Source: an uncultured Holophagaceae bacterium (lineage in GTDB: Bacteria; Acidobacteriota; Holophagae; Holophagales; Holophagaceae). Taken from it: a stretch of 35,500 bases of DNA. Location: positions 1 through 35,500 of the forward strand of contig CAIPUA010000265.1 in the NCBI GenBank assembly GCA_903868115.1, in the 5' to 3' direction. Position numbers and translations under genes: made by a program. A model generated the notes under the pieces. The model did no database searches. It was given only the letters and a program-made list of their open reading frames with translations, and was not told the origin of the DNA. Numbering within the stretch: position 1 is the first letter of the stretch; each line of letters starts with the position of its first letter. Positions 7,600 through 16,039 of the stretch are shown piece by piece.

Positions 7600-9624
7600 A
7601 TGCAGACCCCCTCGCTCAAATACCTTCGACTGCTGTCGGAAAAGTACCCTTCGATCCAGGCAGCCTCGACGGCGATCATCAACTGCTCCGCCCTGCTGCA
7701 ACTGCCCAAGGGTACGGAGCACTTTCTCTCCGATATCCACGGCGAACACGAAGCGTTCCAGCATGTGGTGAGGAATGGTGCGGGATCGATCTGGCGCAAA
7801 ATCGAGGAGATGTTCGGCAACTCGATGTCGCAATCGGATCGACGGAACCTGGCCACCCTCATCTACTACCCGGAGCTGAAAACCCCGCTAATGCTTCAGT
7901 CCGTCCCCGACAAAGACGCGTGGAGCCGGCTGACGCTGGTCCGACTCGCTAAATTCTGCCGAAGTCTCAGCGCGAAGTACCGACGGGAAACGGTCAGGAA
8001 CTTTCTTCCGAAGCTCATCGCCGAGACCATCGAGGAATTGTTGTATGACCAGGAAGGCGTGGAGCACAAGGCCGCCTACTACCAGAGTCAGATCGACACG
8101 ATTGTCTCGACGGGCAGCACCCAGACCTTCATCACCTGTTTTGCCGAGCTGATCCAGCGGCTGGCCGTGGAAAGGCTCCATGTCATCGGCGACATCTATG
8201 ATCGCGGGCCCGGTGCCCACCTGATCCTGGATGCCCTGATGGCGCATCACCAGGTGGATATTCAGTGGGGCAACCACGACATCCTGTGGATGGGTGCGGC
8301 GGCCGGCAGCGAGGCCTGCATCGCCAATGTCATCCGGACCTGCCTGCGGTACGGAAACATGGAAACACTGGAAAACGGGTATGGGATCAGCCTCCTGCCC
8401 CTCGCCTCCTTTGCCCTTGAAACCTACAAGGACGATCCCTGCGAGTGTTTCATTCCCAGGGTTTCAGCGGAGGCCTCCTTCACCACCCAGGAGATCCGGC
8501 TCATGGCCCAGATGCAGAAGGCCGTAACCATCCTTCAGTTCAAGCTGGAAGCCCAGGTCATCAAGCGGCGTCCCCACTATCAAATGCAGGATCGCCTATT
8601 GCTGAACAAAGTCGACTACCCGCGGGGTGTCATCGAACTGGGGGGTGTCGAGTATTCCTTGCGGGATCAGTTCTATCCAACCATCGATCCCGGGAACCCC
8701 GACCTCCTGACGGCAGAGGAACTGGTCGTGGTCGACAAACTGCGACTCTCCTTTGCCAACAGCCGCAAGCTCCAGCAGCACGCCCGATTCCTTTTTTCGG
8801 CGGGAAGTCTCTACCTTGTCCATGACGGCAACCTGCTCTACCACGGGTGCATCGCCATGAACGATGACGGCACCTTCCGATCCTTCAATGTGGACGGCCA
8901 GTCCTTTGCCGGAAAGGCCTTCCTCGATCGGGCGGACCGCCTTGCGCGGCAGGGTTATTTCGACACGGACAATCCGGCCCAGAAACAGTACGGCATGGAT
9001 GCCATGTGGTTCCTATGGTGCGCGCCCCAATCGCCGCTCTTCGGCAAGGAGAAGATGGCCACCTTCGAGCGCTACCTGCTTGACAACAAAACCACCCACT
9101 CCGAAAAGCGCAACGCCTATTACAGGCTCCGGGACACCGAAGCCACCTCCCGAAACATTCTGGAGGAGTTCGGCCTGGACCCGGACACGGGCTGCATCAT
9201 CAACGGCCACATGCCAGTCAAGGTGATGAAGGGCGAGCGCCCCATCAAGGCCAACGGCAAACTGCTCGTCATCGATGGCGGCTTTTCCAAAACCTATCAT
9301 CGGGATACGGGCATTGCGGGATACACCCTGATTTCAAATTCCCGGGGATTGCTCCTCGCCGCTCACCAACCTTTCGAGTCCACCCAGAAAGCAGTGTCCG
9401 AAGAACTGGATATCGATACCGAAACAGAGATCATCCGCACGCACCCATTCAGGATGCGGGTGTGCGACACCGACCGGGGACGGGAAATCCAGGAGCACAT
9501 CGATGAACTGCAAGCCCTGCTGCACGCATACCGCGAAGGCCTAATCAAGGAACACAGCCTGGGGGATTCCTTCATTCATGGAGCGACTTGCACGGGATGG
9601 ACGGAACTATCATCTGGCAATTAA
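7600..9624 (+). CDS. fbp: Class III fructose-1,6-bisphosphatase
   Basis: The 674-residue cytoplasmic enzyme hydrolyses fructose 1,6-bisphosphate to fructose 6-phosphate in gluconeogenesis. It is the Firmicutes-type class III enzyme (FBPase_2), built on a calcineurin-like metallophosphatase core. Metal-site motifs are SDIHGEHEAF (residues 44-53), VIGDIYDRGPG and WGNHDILWMG. The family C-terminus is also present, with INGHMPVKVMKGERP and LLVIDGGFSKTYHRDTGIAGYTLISNS. The frame is open from 7474, but ATG 7600 has a GGA six bases upstream and matches the family N-terminus (LKYLRLLSEKYPSIQAAS). Length agrees with the usual 640-680 residues. It starts divergently from the barrel protein and appears monocistronic. 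Confidence 0.96.
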   Translation: MQTPSLKYLRLLSEKYPSIQAASTAIINCSALLQLPKGTEHFLSDIHGEHEAFQHVVRNGAGSIWRKIEEMFGNSMSQSDRRNLATLIYYPELKTPLMLQSVPDKDAWSRLTLVRLAKFCRSLSAKYRRETVRNFLPKLIAETIEELLYDQEGVEHKAAYYQSQIDTIVSTGSTQTFITCFAELIQRLAVERLHVIGDIYDRGPGAHLILDALMAHHQVDIQWGNHDILWMGAAAGSEACIANVIRTCLRYGNMETLENGYGISLLPLASFALETYKDDPCECFIPRVSAEASFTTQEIRLMAQMQKAVTILQFKLEAQVIKRRPHYQMQDRLLLNKVDYPRGVIELGGVEYSLRDQFYPTIDPGNPDLLTAEELVVVDKLRLSFANSRKLQQHARFLFSAGSLYLVHDGNLLYHGCIAMNDDGTFRSFNVDGQSFAGKAFLDRADRLARQGYFDTDNPAQKQYGMDAMWFLWCAPQSPLFGKEKMATFERYLLDNKTTHSEKRNAYYRLRDTEATSRNILEEFGLDPDTGCIINGHMPVKVMKGERPIKANGKLLVIDGGFSKTYHRDTGIAGYTLISNSRGLLLAAHQPFESTQKAVSEELDIDTETEIIRTHPFRMRVCDTDRGREIQEHIDELQALLHAYREGLIKEHSLGDSFIHGATCTGWTELSSGN

Positions 9625-9629
9625 GGTAG

Positions 9630-9818
9630 CGTGGTACGGCGAAGAGCTTCATGGTCAACTACCGGGTCGAAGACCTGCATGCCTTGCTTGCCGTGCTGCG
9701 TGAGGAGGGGTGCGAGGTCGATGAAAAGATCGATGAATCGGAGTTCGGGAAGTTCGGATGGGTCATGGACCCCGAGGGCAACCGCATCGAGTTGTGGCAG
9801 CCACCCGAAGGACGATAG
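9630..9818 (+). pseudogene. C-terminal remnant of a VOC/glyoxalase family gene
   Basis: The frame translates as RGTAKSFMVNYRVEDLHA, then LLAVLREEGCEVDEKIDE and SEFGKFGWVMDPEGNRIELWQPP before TAG at 9816-9818. This is the second half of a small vicinal-oxygen-chelate (glyoxalase/bleomycin-resistance) protein, including the closing DPEGNRIELWQP strand with its metal-binding Glu. A TAG at 9627-9629 closes the frame just upstream and the N-terminal half is missing, so this is a truncated relic. An ATG at 9651 could still start a 55-residue peptide. It begins six bases after the fbp stop, so a deletion probably joined the two. Confidence 0.75.
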
Positions 9819-10157
9819 GAACCAAACGGGGCTCTGACCCCAGGCAAGAAACCAGACGGAAGATCGAGGCATACCCAGGGTCACGGCCGCCCGCGTGTCC
9901 GGTTCATTGGGTGTTGGTGACGGATCCGACAAGGGAACACGCAGCAGACCGTGTCGCGGTTCAAGCTGTAGGTCCACACAATCACGGGGCCTCCCAAGTG
10001 GAGGCCCCGTGATTCAAATAAAGGGATCAACCCACTGAACGGTGAAAAAGCATAGGGTGGTCGCAAGGGGTCTGGTCAGTTTGGTGGAAAGCCTGAACCG
10101 GGTCAGATTGGCTACCCATCGATGAGCTTGCCCTCGTGGATGTGTGGATAGTCAGGC
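9819..10157. other. Intergenic region without genes
   Basis: No coding sequence is supported. It contains one perfect inverted repeat at 9981-10013 (separate entry). The rest shows no promoter, tRNA or recognisable mobile element. Confidence 0.5.
9981..10013. terminator. Perfect 14-bp hairpin, probable bidirectional terminator
   Basis: The arms ATCACGGGGCCTCC and GGAGGCCCCGTGAT are exactly complementary around a five-base loop. It sits between the plus-strand fbp/VOC remnant and the minus-strand secreted-protein gene, where transcription from both sides converges. The T-tract is poor on either strand, so it may instead be a mobile palindrome. Confidence 0.55.
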
Positions 10158-11600
10158 TCAGCGGACGTGCTTCTCCCACAGCGCACGGGAGTCGATGGCC
10201 TGCATCTGCTCGCCGGTTCGGGCGTTCCGGCCGTCGAAGTGAACGTAGTCGTAGGGGGACCCCGAGGCATAACCTCCTGTGGCTAGGTTCTGGGTGCCCC
10301 AGCTGTCCGAACGGTAGATGGCCCCTCCCTCCTGCTGGGAGATCCAGTCCTGCTGGCCCCGGATGTAGCTGGTGCGCTGGTAGTCAATGTAGTCCTGGCT
10401 CCGGGCCCGCTCGTTGTACGCGGCCTGCATCATGGTCCGGATTTCCTGGGCGTTCCGCGCCACGAGGGCCGCGGTCTGCTGCTGCATCTCGCGGAGCCGC
10501 TGGGCGCCGCGGGCGACGTAATCGGCGGCCCATTTTTCGTTGATGCGGTAGGACTCCAGCATGGCGGCGAAGGTGCCGGCCAAGGCCCCGAAGCGGTTGG
10601 CAGGGGCGGTCACCGTCAGGTGATGGAAGCTCCAGTTGGTGCCCAGCCGGTCCCCGAAGGAAAAGGCGAAGGTGAAGCCCCGTGAGGGCACGCCTTCCTT
10701 CGAATCGAACTCGTACGTGAACTCCTCAGCCTGCACCTGGCCTGCAGTGTAGACCTTGGCGACGGAGCGGGTCATCTCGACCAGCGGCTTCACGCCATCG
10801 AAGCGCAGGTTACGGGCCAGCCCCGTGCTGCCCGTGATGAAGCGCCAAGCCTCGCTGGGGCGCAAGTAAGGAGACACCAGAGTGCCGGGCACGCGCACGC
10901 CGAGCTTGGGCGTGATGAGGTTCACCCCGCCCGAAATGAAGGCCGAGCCGGCTCCGTCGCCGGAGAGGAACTTGCCCCGGCCCACGTCCTGGCAGCGCCA
11001 GTTGGAGGGCAAGAGGAAGGAGGCCGATCCATCACCCATGCGGTGGGTCACCAACGACACGCGGGGGGTGCCTCCCCCGGCCTGCATCGCGCCCTTAATG
11101 AGGCGGATGTTGGCAAGGATCGTCAGGAGTGGGGCGCGCTGCGCCTGGAACTGGGAGGCGGGCGCCTCGATCCGGGCCACGGTGCATTCGCCGCCCTTGA
11201 GGGCGACCCAGGAACGGAACTCGGTGAGTCCACCCGGTCCGTCGAAGGTGCCCTCGAACACGAGGCGTGCGCCGTCGTGGCTGGCGGATGCGGAGCGGAG
11301 TTCCAACCCTCGTCGTTCCCGGGAGAGGGTGGACATAGCCTGTCTCGCCAGGGACTGCGCCGTGGCGCCCTGCGGGGTTACGCCCACGGAGAAGATCACC
11401 CTCGACTGGTTCGCGGGATCGTTGGCGGTGAGGGTCCGGAACATGCCCTGGACATCTTCTGTCGACTTCCAGCCCGCAGGGACGTAAAGCACGAAGGAGG
11501 CGTGGGAAGTCACCACCTTCTGCATCCCGGAAGCGGACAGGGGAAGGGCCGCCGAGGCCAGCAGCAGGGTCCAGAGGGAGTGGATGCGGAGTGAGAGCAC
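10158..11600 (-). CDS. Secreted protein of unknown function (two DcrB/PsbP-like segments)
   Basis: The 480-residue product starts at GTG 11600, with GAGG about eight bases upstream. It has a signal peptide with a hydrophobic core (LWTLLLASAALPLSA) and cleavage near SASG. Two similar segments follow: FVLYVPAGWKSTED (about residues 36-49) and SFLLPSNWRCQDVGRG (about 205-220). Each opens a domain resembling the PsbP/DcrB fold, in which a short amphipathic strand is followed by PxGW. The last ~110 residues are rich in Gln, Arg and aromatics, with a helical stretch (RLREMQQQTAALVARNAQEI) and a YDYVHFDGRNARTGE motif near the C-terminus. It is probably periplasmic. I do not recognise a characterised homologue. 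Confidence 0.78.
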   Translation of the reverse strand: MLSLRIHSLWTLLLASAALPLSASGMQKVVTSHASFVLYVPAGWKSTEDVQGMFRTLTANDPANQSRVIFSVGVTPQGATAQSLARQAMSTLSRERRGLELRSASASHDGARLVFEGTFDGPGGLTEFRSWVALKGGECTVARIEAPASQFQAQRAPLLTILANIRLIKGAMQAGGGTPRVSLVTHRMGDGSASFLLPSNWRCQDVGRGKFLSGDGAGSAFISGGVNLITPKLGVRVPGTLVSPYLRPSEAWRFITGSTGLARNLRFDGVKPLVEMTRSVAKVYTAGQVQAEEFTYEFDSKEGVPSRGFTFAFSFGDRLGTNWSFHHLTVTAPANRFGALAGTFAAMLESYRINEKWAADYVARGAQRLREMQQQTAALVARNAQEIRTMMQAAYNERARSQDYIDYQRTSYIRGQQDWISQQEGGAIYRSDSWGTQNLATGGYASGSPYDYVHFDGRNARTGEQMQAIDSRALWEKHVR

Positions 11601-11935
11601 GGGAACACCTCAGGGGTCTAGACGGATGCGGGGTATGGTTCCCACGAGTATATGCCTTGGCTGGACTTACCGCTCGAACCCTGCATCTAGCACTTCGTGC
11701 AGGTATATGGTCGAAAGTACGGGGCTCAACGGCGTGGGCCACGTGGCCCGGGGCATGCGTGTCCGGGCACACCAAGACACGATGCGATACCGAGTCTAGT
11801 TGGCTGGTGTGGCCCTGGCTCGGTTCCAGGCCATCAAGGATGCCGTGGTGTAGCTGCCACCATCGCGCCAGGCACGCCAGGGCGGTATTCATTGTCGGCA
11901 TTCAACCAGGATGGAGTGATCCTGGAGTAACCAAG
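11601..11935. other. Intergenic region, possible promoter for the secreted-protein gene
   Basis: No gene is supported here. On the minus strand a TATACT hexamer (11652-11647) lies about 47 bases upstream of the GTG start of the secreted protein, but no good -35 is spaced correctly. A short GCAC-TTC-GTGC hairpin lies near 11690-11700. Nothing else stands out. Confidence 0.3.
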
Positions 11936-11961
11936 AAAAACGCCCCGAGGTCTTCGGGGCG
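11936..11961 (-). terminator. Rho-independent terminator of the tRNA transcript
   Basis: On the minus strand an eight-base stem (CGCCCCGA with TCGGGGCG, five-base loop) is followed directly by TTTTT. It lies 17 bases beyond the 3' end of tRNA-Cys and is the classical intrinsic terminator shape. Confidence 0.9.
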
Positions 11962-11977
11962 TAAGTGTTGCAATTAC

Positions 11978-12052
11978 TGGAGGCGCCGATCGGAATCGAA
12001 CCGATGAATGGCAGATTTGCAGTCTGCGGCCTTACCACTTGGCTACGGCGCC
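11978..12052 (-). tRNA. tRNA-Cys (GCA)
   Basis: The minus-strand cloverleaf has a seven-base acceptor stem (GGCGCCG with CGGCGCC), a U discriminator and an encoded CCA. The anticodon loop reads CTGCAAA with anticodon GCA, decoding cysteine. The T-loop is GGTTCGATTCC. It lies downstream of tRNA-Gly in one transcript. Confidence 0.95.
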
Positions 12053-12070
12053 CTGTTTCTCAAAATAACA

Positions 12071-12091
12071 CGAGCCGCTGGAAGCGGCTCG
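12071..12091 (-). terminator. Hairpin between the two tRNAs
   Basis: A perfect nine-base stem (CGAGCCGCT with AGCGGCTCG, three-base loop), followed on the minus strand by TGTTATTTTG. It sits just after tRNA-Gly and could act as a partial terminator or as a processing hairpin, setting the ratio of the two tRNAs. Confidence 0.6.
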
Positions 12092-12096
12092 GTGTC

Positions 12097-12171
<75 letters not shown>

Positions 12172-12182
12172 GTGGAACCTAG

Positions 12183-12210
12183 ATCCTACCATCGCTGGTG
12201 AATGCGTCAA
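12183..12210 (-). promoter_or_regulatory. Sigma-70-type promoter of the tRNA pair
   Basis: On the minus strand TTGACG (12210-12205) and TAGGAT (12188-12183) are separated by 16 bases. The predicted start falls a few bases before tRNA-Gly. This is the clearest promoter in the window. Confidence 0.75.
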
Positions 12211-12295
12211 GAGCCCATTTCCCACCCAAGGTGGCCAGGGCTGGGCTCAAAGGCAGTCCAGTCCAAGCCACCCAACTTAGGGTCCATCCAAAAAA

Positions 12296-12301
12296 TATAC
12301 T
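12296..12301 (+). promoter_or_regulatory. Possible -10 element upstream of the sensor kinase gene
   Basis: A TATACT hexamer follows an A-rich run and lies about 83 bases before the chosen start of the kinase gene. No matching -35 hexamer is seen, so this is tentative. Confidence 0.25.
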
Positions 12302-12383
12302 CGACGAGCTTATGTTTGAACGGACCCGAAGCGACTCGAAGACCGGATCTGGACAGGCTCCACACTTGGGGCATCCTGGTCTC

Positions 12384-14060
12384 ATGCACCCCAAGCCCAA
12401 AGTTCCCCTTGCCGTCCCGGCCTCGGGAGCCCCTTTCCTCCCCCTGGCCTTTCGCTTCGCCGCCTCCTTCGGGCTCGCGGTCCTACACCTGGCCCTGCCG
12501 CTGGATCCCGTCCGCCCTCCCGTGGGCGAGCTTTTGTACCTCGCCTGCCTCGCGCTCTTTTTCGCCGAGAGCGCGTGGGAGGCCTCGAGGATCCTTGCCC
12601 TCAAGGGTCAGCCATTCGCCACGCCAAGCGTTGGTTGGATCCGCTTCAATCTCCTCTTCGACATTCTGTTTGTTGCCTTCATCATCTCCTTCCAAGGCGT
12701 CGACCAGGAACGCTTCGCCACCGTTTATCTCTTTCCGGTGCTCGCTTCCGCCTTCTATCTCCGAATCCCGGAAATTGTCGGCATCGGTACTCTCTCCGCA
12801 CTTGCTCACGTAGCCACGGTGCTGCTCTTCACCTCGGGCCTGCTGCCTTCCTTCGGTCGCTCGGGCCCCGATCTGGATCCGGAAGCAGCCCAGCGCACCT
12901 TCATTCTCGGTTTCGCCTCACTCCAGATCTTCGCCGCCACGCTCGTGGTCGTGCTCATCCGCAAGCATCTCGAAACGCTGCGCCAGACCCTCTCACAATC
13001 TGAAGCCACCGTTGATGTGCTGTCGAACCTCTACCGCCGTGTGTTCGAGTCGATGTTCTCGGGCCTCATCACCACCGATCTGGACGGGCGCATCACATCG
13101 GCCAACCCCGCCGCCGAATTCATCCTGCAACGCAACCTCGTGCCCGGAACTGCGCTGGATCAACTCGATATCGTGAATCTCAGGCTGCACGGGAACCTAC
13201 CCAAGGAACAGCGTTTCGAGCGGACCTTCACCTCACCCGACGGACAGTCCAGGATCATCGGCGGCAACGTCGCGCCGCTGAGGGATGCCGAAGGCTTCCA
13301 GACGGGCCATCTCCTCCTCTTTCAGGACCTCACGGAATTGAAGGCTCTGGAGGAAAGAACCCGCATGAGTGAACGCCTCGCCGCAGTCGGCGAACTATCC
13401 TCCGAACTGGCCCACGAGATGCGCAACCCCCTCGCGTCGATTATGGGCTGCGTCCAGATTCTGAAACAGGGTGAACAACCCCCGCCTATGATGGAGCGCG
13501 TACTGGCCATTCTGCGCCGCGAATCGGAACGCGTGAACGACCTGGTCTCGGGTTTCCTGGATTTCAGTAAACCCCGACCGGTCCGGCTTCAACCGCTTTG
13601 GCTGCCCGCCCTCGTGGAAGAAGCTAAGGCCAGCTTCGAGATCGATCCCCGAAATGAAGCGCTCCTGCTCCGGATTGAAGAGGCTCCGCCCCTCTGGATT
13701 CAGGGAGATCCCGTCTGCGCGCACCAGGTATTCGGCAATCTGCTGAGCAACGCTCGCAAGGCCCTCCGAACCCAGGCTTTCCCGACTCTCAAACTGAATT
13801 TCCGACAGGAACAGGCCTGCGTGGTGGGGGAAATCTCGGATAACGGATGCGGCATGGGGCCCGATCAACTCCGGTCCATCTTCCTGCCCTTTTCTAGCGG
13901 TTTCGATGAAGGGACTGGACTCGGGATGAGCCTCGTCTTTCAGTTTGTGCAGAGAATGGGCTGGGACATCGCGGTCGACAGCGAACCGCAGGAGGGAACG
14001 ACCATTCGCCTGCGCATTCCGGTGCTGCCGCCGCCCCTCGAATCGGACGAGGAGACCTGA
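12384..14060 (+). CDS. Membrane sensor histidine kinase with PAS domain (PilS/NtrB-like)
   Basis: The 558-residue kinase has about six hydrophobic segments in the first ~200 residues. A PAS domain follows (FESMFSGLITTDLDGRITSANPAAEFIL). The H-box is SSELAHEMRNPLASIMG with phospho-accepting His344. The ATP-binding domain has N-box NLLSNARKAL, G1 ISDNGCGMG and G2 EGTGLGMSLV. This order matches PilS-type kinases. The frame is open from 12198, but that upstream part is low-complexity and overlaps the tRNA promoter, so I prefer ATG 12384; its ribosome-binding site is weak. No response-regulator gene is adjacent, so the partner must be elsewhere. The Hfq-like gene follows 138 bases downstream. Confidence 0.88.
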   Translation: MHPKPKVPLAVPASGAPFLPLAFRFAASFGLAVLHLALPLDPVRPPVGELLYLACLALFFAESAWEASRILALKGQPFATPSVGWIRFNLLFDILFVAFIISFQGVDQERFATVYLFPVLASAFYLRIPEIVGIGTLSALAHVATVLLFTSGLLPSFGRSGPDLDPEAAQRTFILGFASLQIFAATLVVVLIRKHLETLRQTLSQSEATVDVLSNLYRRVFESMFSGLITTDLDGRITSANPAAEFILQRNLVPGTALDQLDIVNLRLHGNLPKEQRFERTFTSPDGQSRIIGGNVAPLRDAEGFQTGHLLLFQDLTELKALEERTRMSERLAAVGELSSELAHEMRNPLASIMGCVQILKQGEQPPPMMERVLAILRRESERVNDLVSGFLDFSKPRPVRLQPLWLPALVEEAKASFEIDPRNEALLLRIEEAPPLWIQGDPVCAHQVFGNLLSNARKALRTQAFPTLKLNFRQEQACVVGEISDNGCGMGPDQLRSIFLPFSSGFDEGTGLGMSLVFQFVQRMGWDIAVDSEPQEGTTIRLRIPVLPPPLESDEET

Positions 14061-14198
14061 ACAGGTCTGCCATATCCCACGGAAATCCTTGCGCAGGGAG
14101 GAGAAAGCTGGCACCTTTTCCATACCTCAGCGCATTCCAGAGACAGTCCGCTCCACTCGGCCCGGGGCCGAATTCGTTTGCCACACTCAGGATTCTTC

Positions 14199-14681
14199 AT
14201 GAACCGCAAGCTCATCCGTCCAAATTTTGGAGAGATCAAGGAGCAACTGGGGCGCAACCCTAAGCCCCCAGTGCCCCAGGAGCTCTCTTCCGTGTCCCAG
14301 CCGGCGGTGGAACTCACTCCAGCCGGCCGGACCACCGATCCCAACGCCCCAAGCCTTCCCCAGGGCATGGGCAGCCCTCGCCGCAAGATTGCGCCGCCTG
14401 AGCAGACCAACGCCGAGAGCTTCTACTATCTGAAGCAGATGCAGTCCAAGACGCCCATGGTCATCGTCCTCCAAAACGACGAGAAGCTCCGCGGCGTCAT
14501 CGAGTGGTACGACAAGCACTGCCTCAAGATCAACCGGGTGAAGGAACCCAACGTGCTCGTGCCCAAGCACAATATCAAATACATCTACAAACAGGACGAG
14601 GAACCCCGCATCCGCCGCAGTCGCACGGGCAAGAAGGACGATTCCGCCTCACCGGACGTGGACCTGCCTCTCTTCGATTGA
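14199..14681 (+). CDS. hfq: Hfq-like RNA chaperone with long N-terminal extension
   Basis: The 160-residue protein has an Sm-like domain at about residues 72-130. Sm1 reads KTPMVIVLQNDEKLRGVIEWYDKHCLKI and Sm2 ends LVPKHNIKYIYK, with the KH dipeptide typical of bacterial Hfq. Ordinary Hfq is 70-100 residues with the Sm core at the N-terminus. Here about 70 Pro/Gln-rich residues precede the core and about 30 charged residues follow it. AGGA lies seven bases before ATG 14199, and a TTG at 14178 is less likely. It should form a hexameric ring pairing small RNAs with mRNAs, but divergence in Sm1 (for example no clear Q8 equivalent) leaves RNA specificity open. pdxA follows 38 bases downstream. 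Confidence 0.8.
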   Translation: MNRKLIRPNFGEIKEQLGRNPKPPVPQELSSVSQPAVELTPAGRTTDPNAPSLPQGMGSPRRKIAPPEQTNAESFYYLKQMQSKTPMVIVLQNDEKLRGVIEWYDKHCLKINRVKEPNVLVPKHNIKYIYKQDEEPRIRRSRTGKKDDSASPDVDLPLFD

Positions 14682-14719
14682 GACAGAAAGCAGGCATGGG
14701 CTGATACGCTAGGGTCGTT

Positions 14720-16036
14720 ATGAGCAGACACCCCCGAATCGTCATCACCCTGGGAGATCCTTGCGGGATAGGGCCGGAAATTCTTGTGCGCACCCTGCGG
14801 GCCGTCAATCGGTGGGCCGAAGTCGTGGTGGTGGGTGCCCGGGCCGGCATGGATCTCCTTCAGCAGGGCGGCGGCCCCTCGGGGTCCGTCTTTTGGCGGT
14901 TCCAGCAGGCTCCCACAAACGGGCCCGAAGTCCCTGGGGCCCAGAGTTTCCTGTTCCAGACGAATTCCCAGCCCGAATGGACGCACCTGGAACACGCTCT
15001 GACAGGTGCTGCGCGATGGCTCGATCCGACACCGGAAATCGAGGCCAGGCAACTGCGCCTCGGTCAGGGTTCTCCGGAATCCGGCCGCTGTGCGGTGGAG
15101 GCCGTGCGCGTGGGGGCGCAACTCGTCATGGACGGGATGGCCGATGCCCTGGTCACCCTGCCCCTCTCCAAGAACGCTGCCCATCAGGCCGGCTACGACA
15201 TTCCCGGTCACACGGAATTTCTCCAACGGCTTTCGGGATCGCCCATCACCCGCATGGCCTTCGTGAGTCCCAGCCTTTCAGTGGTGCTGCATACCGTGCA
15301 TCAGAGCCTGCGCTCGGTGGTAGAGGAACTCAATGCGGAAGCCGTGGCGGAGACCCTTTCGTTCGCTGCGGACCGCTTCATCCAGTTGACCGGCAAACTC
15401 GATCTCCGGGTCGCCCTCTGCGCCCTGAACCCTCACGGGGGCGAAGGCGGGGCCTTCGGCGTGGATGAGATCCTACTTGGAGAAGCGCTCACCATGGCCG
15501 AAGGTTCCTTCCTGAATTTCGGAGGAGACACTGCGATCGGTCCCTTCGCGGATCTGCCCTCACCCTTCATTCCTGGCCCTGTGCCCCAGGGCTGGGAGGT
15601 CTTTCCGACCAAGGCCCAGCCAAAGTTTTCCGTGCTGCGCGGTCAGGGGGATCTCGAGGTGGTCTCCCTCGGCCCGGGACCGGAGGCCCAGCCCCCACCC
15701 GGCCACCCTTCGCCCCGATTCTTCGGCCCCCTGCCTGCGGACACTCTGTTTCAGAGAGCCGCCCGGAAGGAATTCGATCTGGTCGTGGCGCTTTACCACG
15801 ATCAGGGGTTGATCCCGCTGAAGGTCCTGGAACCCACCCGAGCGGTCAACCTGACCCTGGGCCTGCCTTTCATCCGCACCTCGCCGGACCATGGCACCGC
15901 CTTCGACAAGGCCGGTCGTTGGGCTGCCGATCCCACCAATTTCCTCGAGGCCACGGCCCTGGCCGTGCGGCTGGCCGGACGAGCTCGGCAGGAACCCTGG
16001 CAGGCCGAAGTCACAGACCCTGGATCGTCTCGATGA
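14720..16036 (+). CDS. pdxA: 4-hydroxythreonine-4-phosphate dehydrogenase (PdxA) with large insertion
   Basis: PdxA oxidises 4-phosphohydroxy-L-threonine in the DXP-dependent route to pyridoxal 5'-phosphate. Family landmarks are TLGDPCGIGPEI (residues 10-21), PLSKNAAHQAGYDIPGHTEF with metal-ligand His164, a HTVHQSLR segment, NPHGGEGGAFG and ALYHDQGLIPLKVL with His360. The ending TSPDHGTAFDKAGRWAADPTNF is also diagnostic. At 438 residues it is about 100 longer than typical PdxA (~330). Most of the excess lies at about residues 255-335, between NPHGGEGGAFG and GPLPADTLF, which are normally ~25 residues apart. Some lies in a longer stretch at 45-115. All metal and substrate motifs are retained, so activity is expected. 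It heads the run leading to glmU and the mla genes. Confidence 0.93.
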   Translation: MSRHPRIVITLGDPCGIGPEILVRTLRAVNRWAEVVVVGARAGMDLLQQGGGPSGSVFWRFQQAPTNGPEVPGAQSFLFQTNSQPEWTHLEHALTGAARWLDPTPEIEARQLRLGQGSPESGRCAVEAVRVGAQLVMDGMADALVTLPLSKNAAHQAGYDIPGHTEFLQRLSGSPITRMAFVSPSLSVVLHTVHQSLRSVVEELNAEAVAETLSFAADRFIQLTGKLDLRVALCALNPHGGEGGAFGVDEILLGEALTMAEGSFLNFGGDTAIGPFADLPSPFIPGPVPQGWEVFPTKAQPKFSVLRGQGDLEVVSLGPGPEAQPPPGHPSPRFFGPLPADTLFQRAARKEFDLVVALYHDQGLIPLKVLEPTRAVNLTLGLPFIRTSPDHGTAFDKAGRWAADPTNFLEATALAVRLAGRARQEPWQAEVTDPGSSR

Positions 16037-16039
16037 ACC

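Noticed and set aside
11095-11901. 268-codon minus-strand frame overlapping the secreted protein and the intergenic region
   Set aside because: No motif; overlaps a well-supported gene in another frame.
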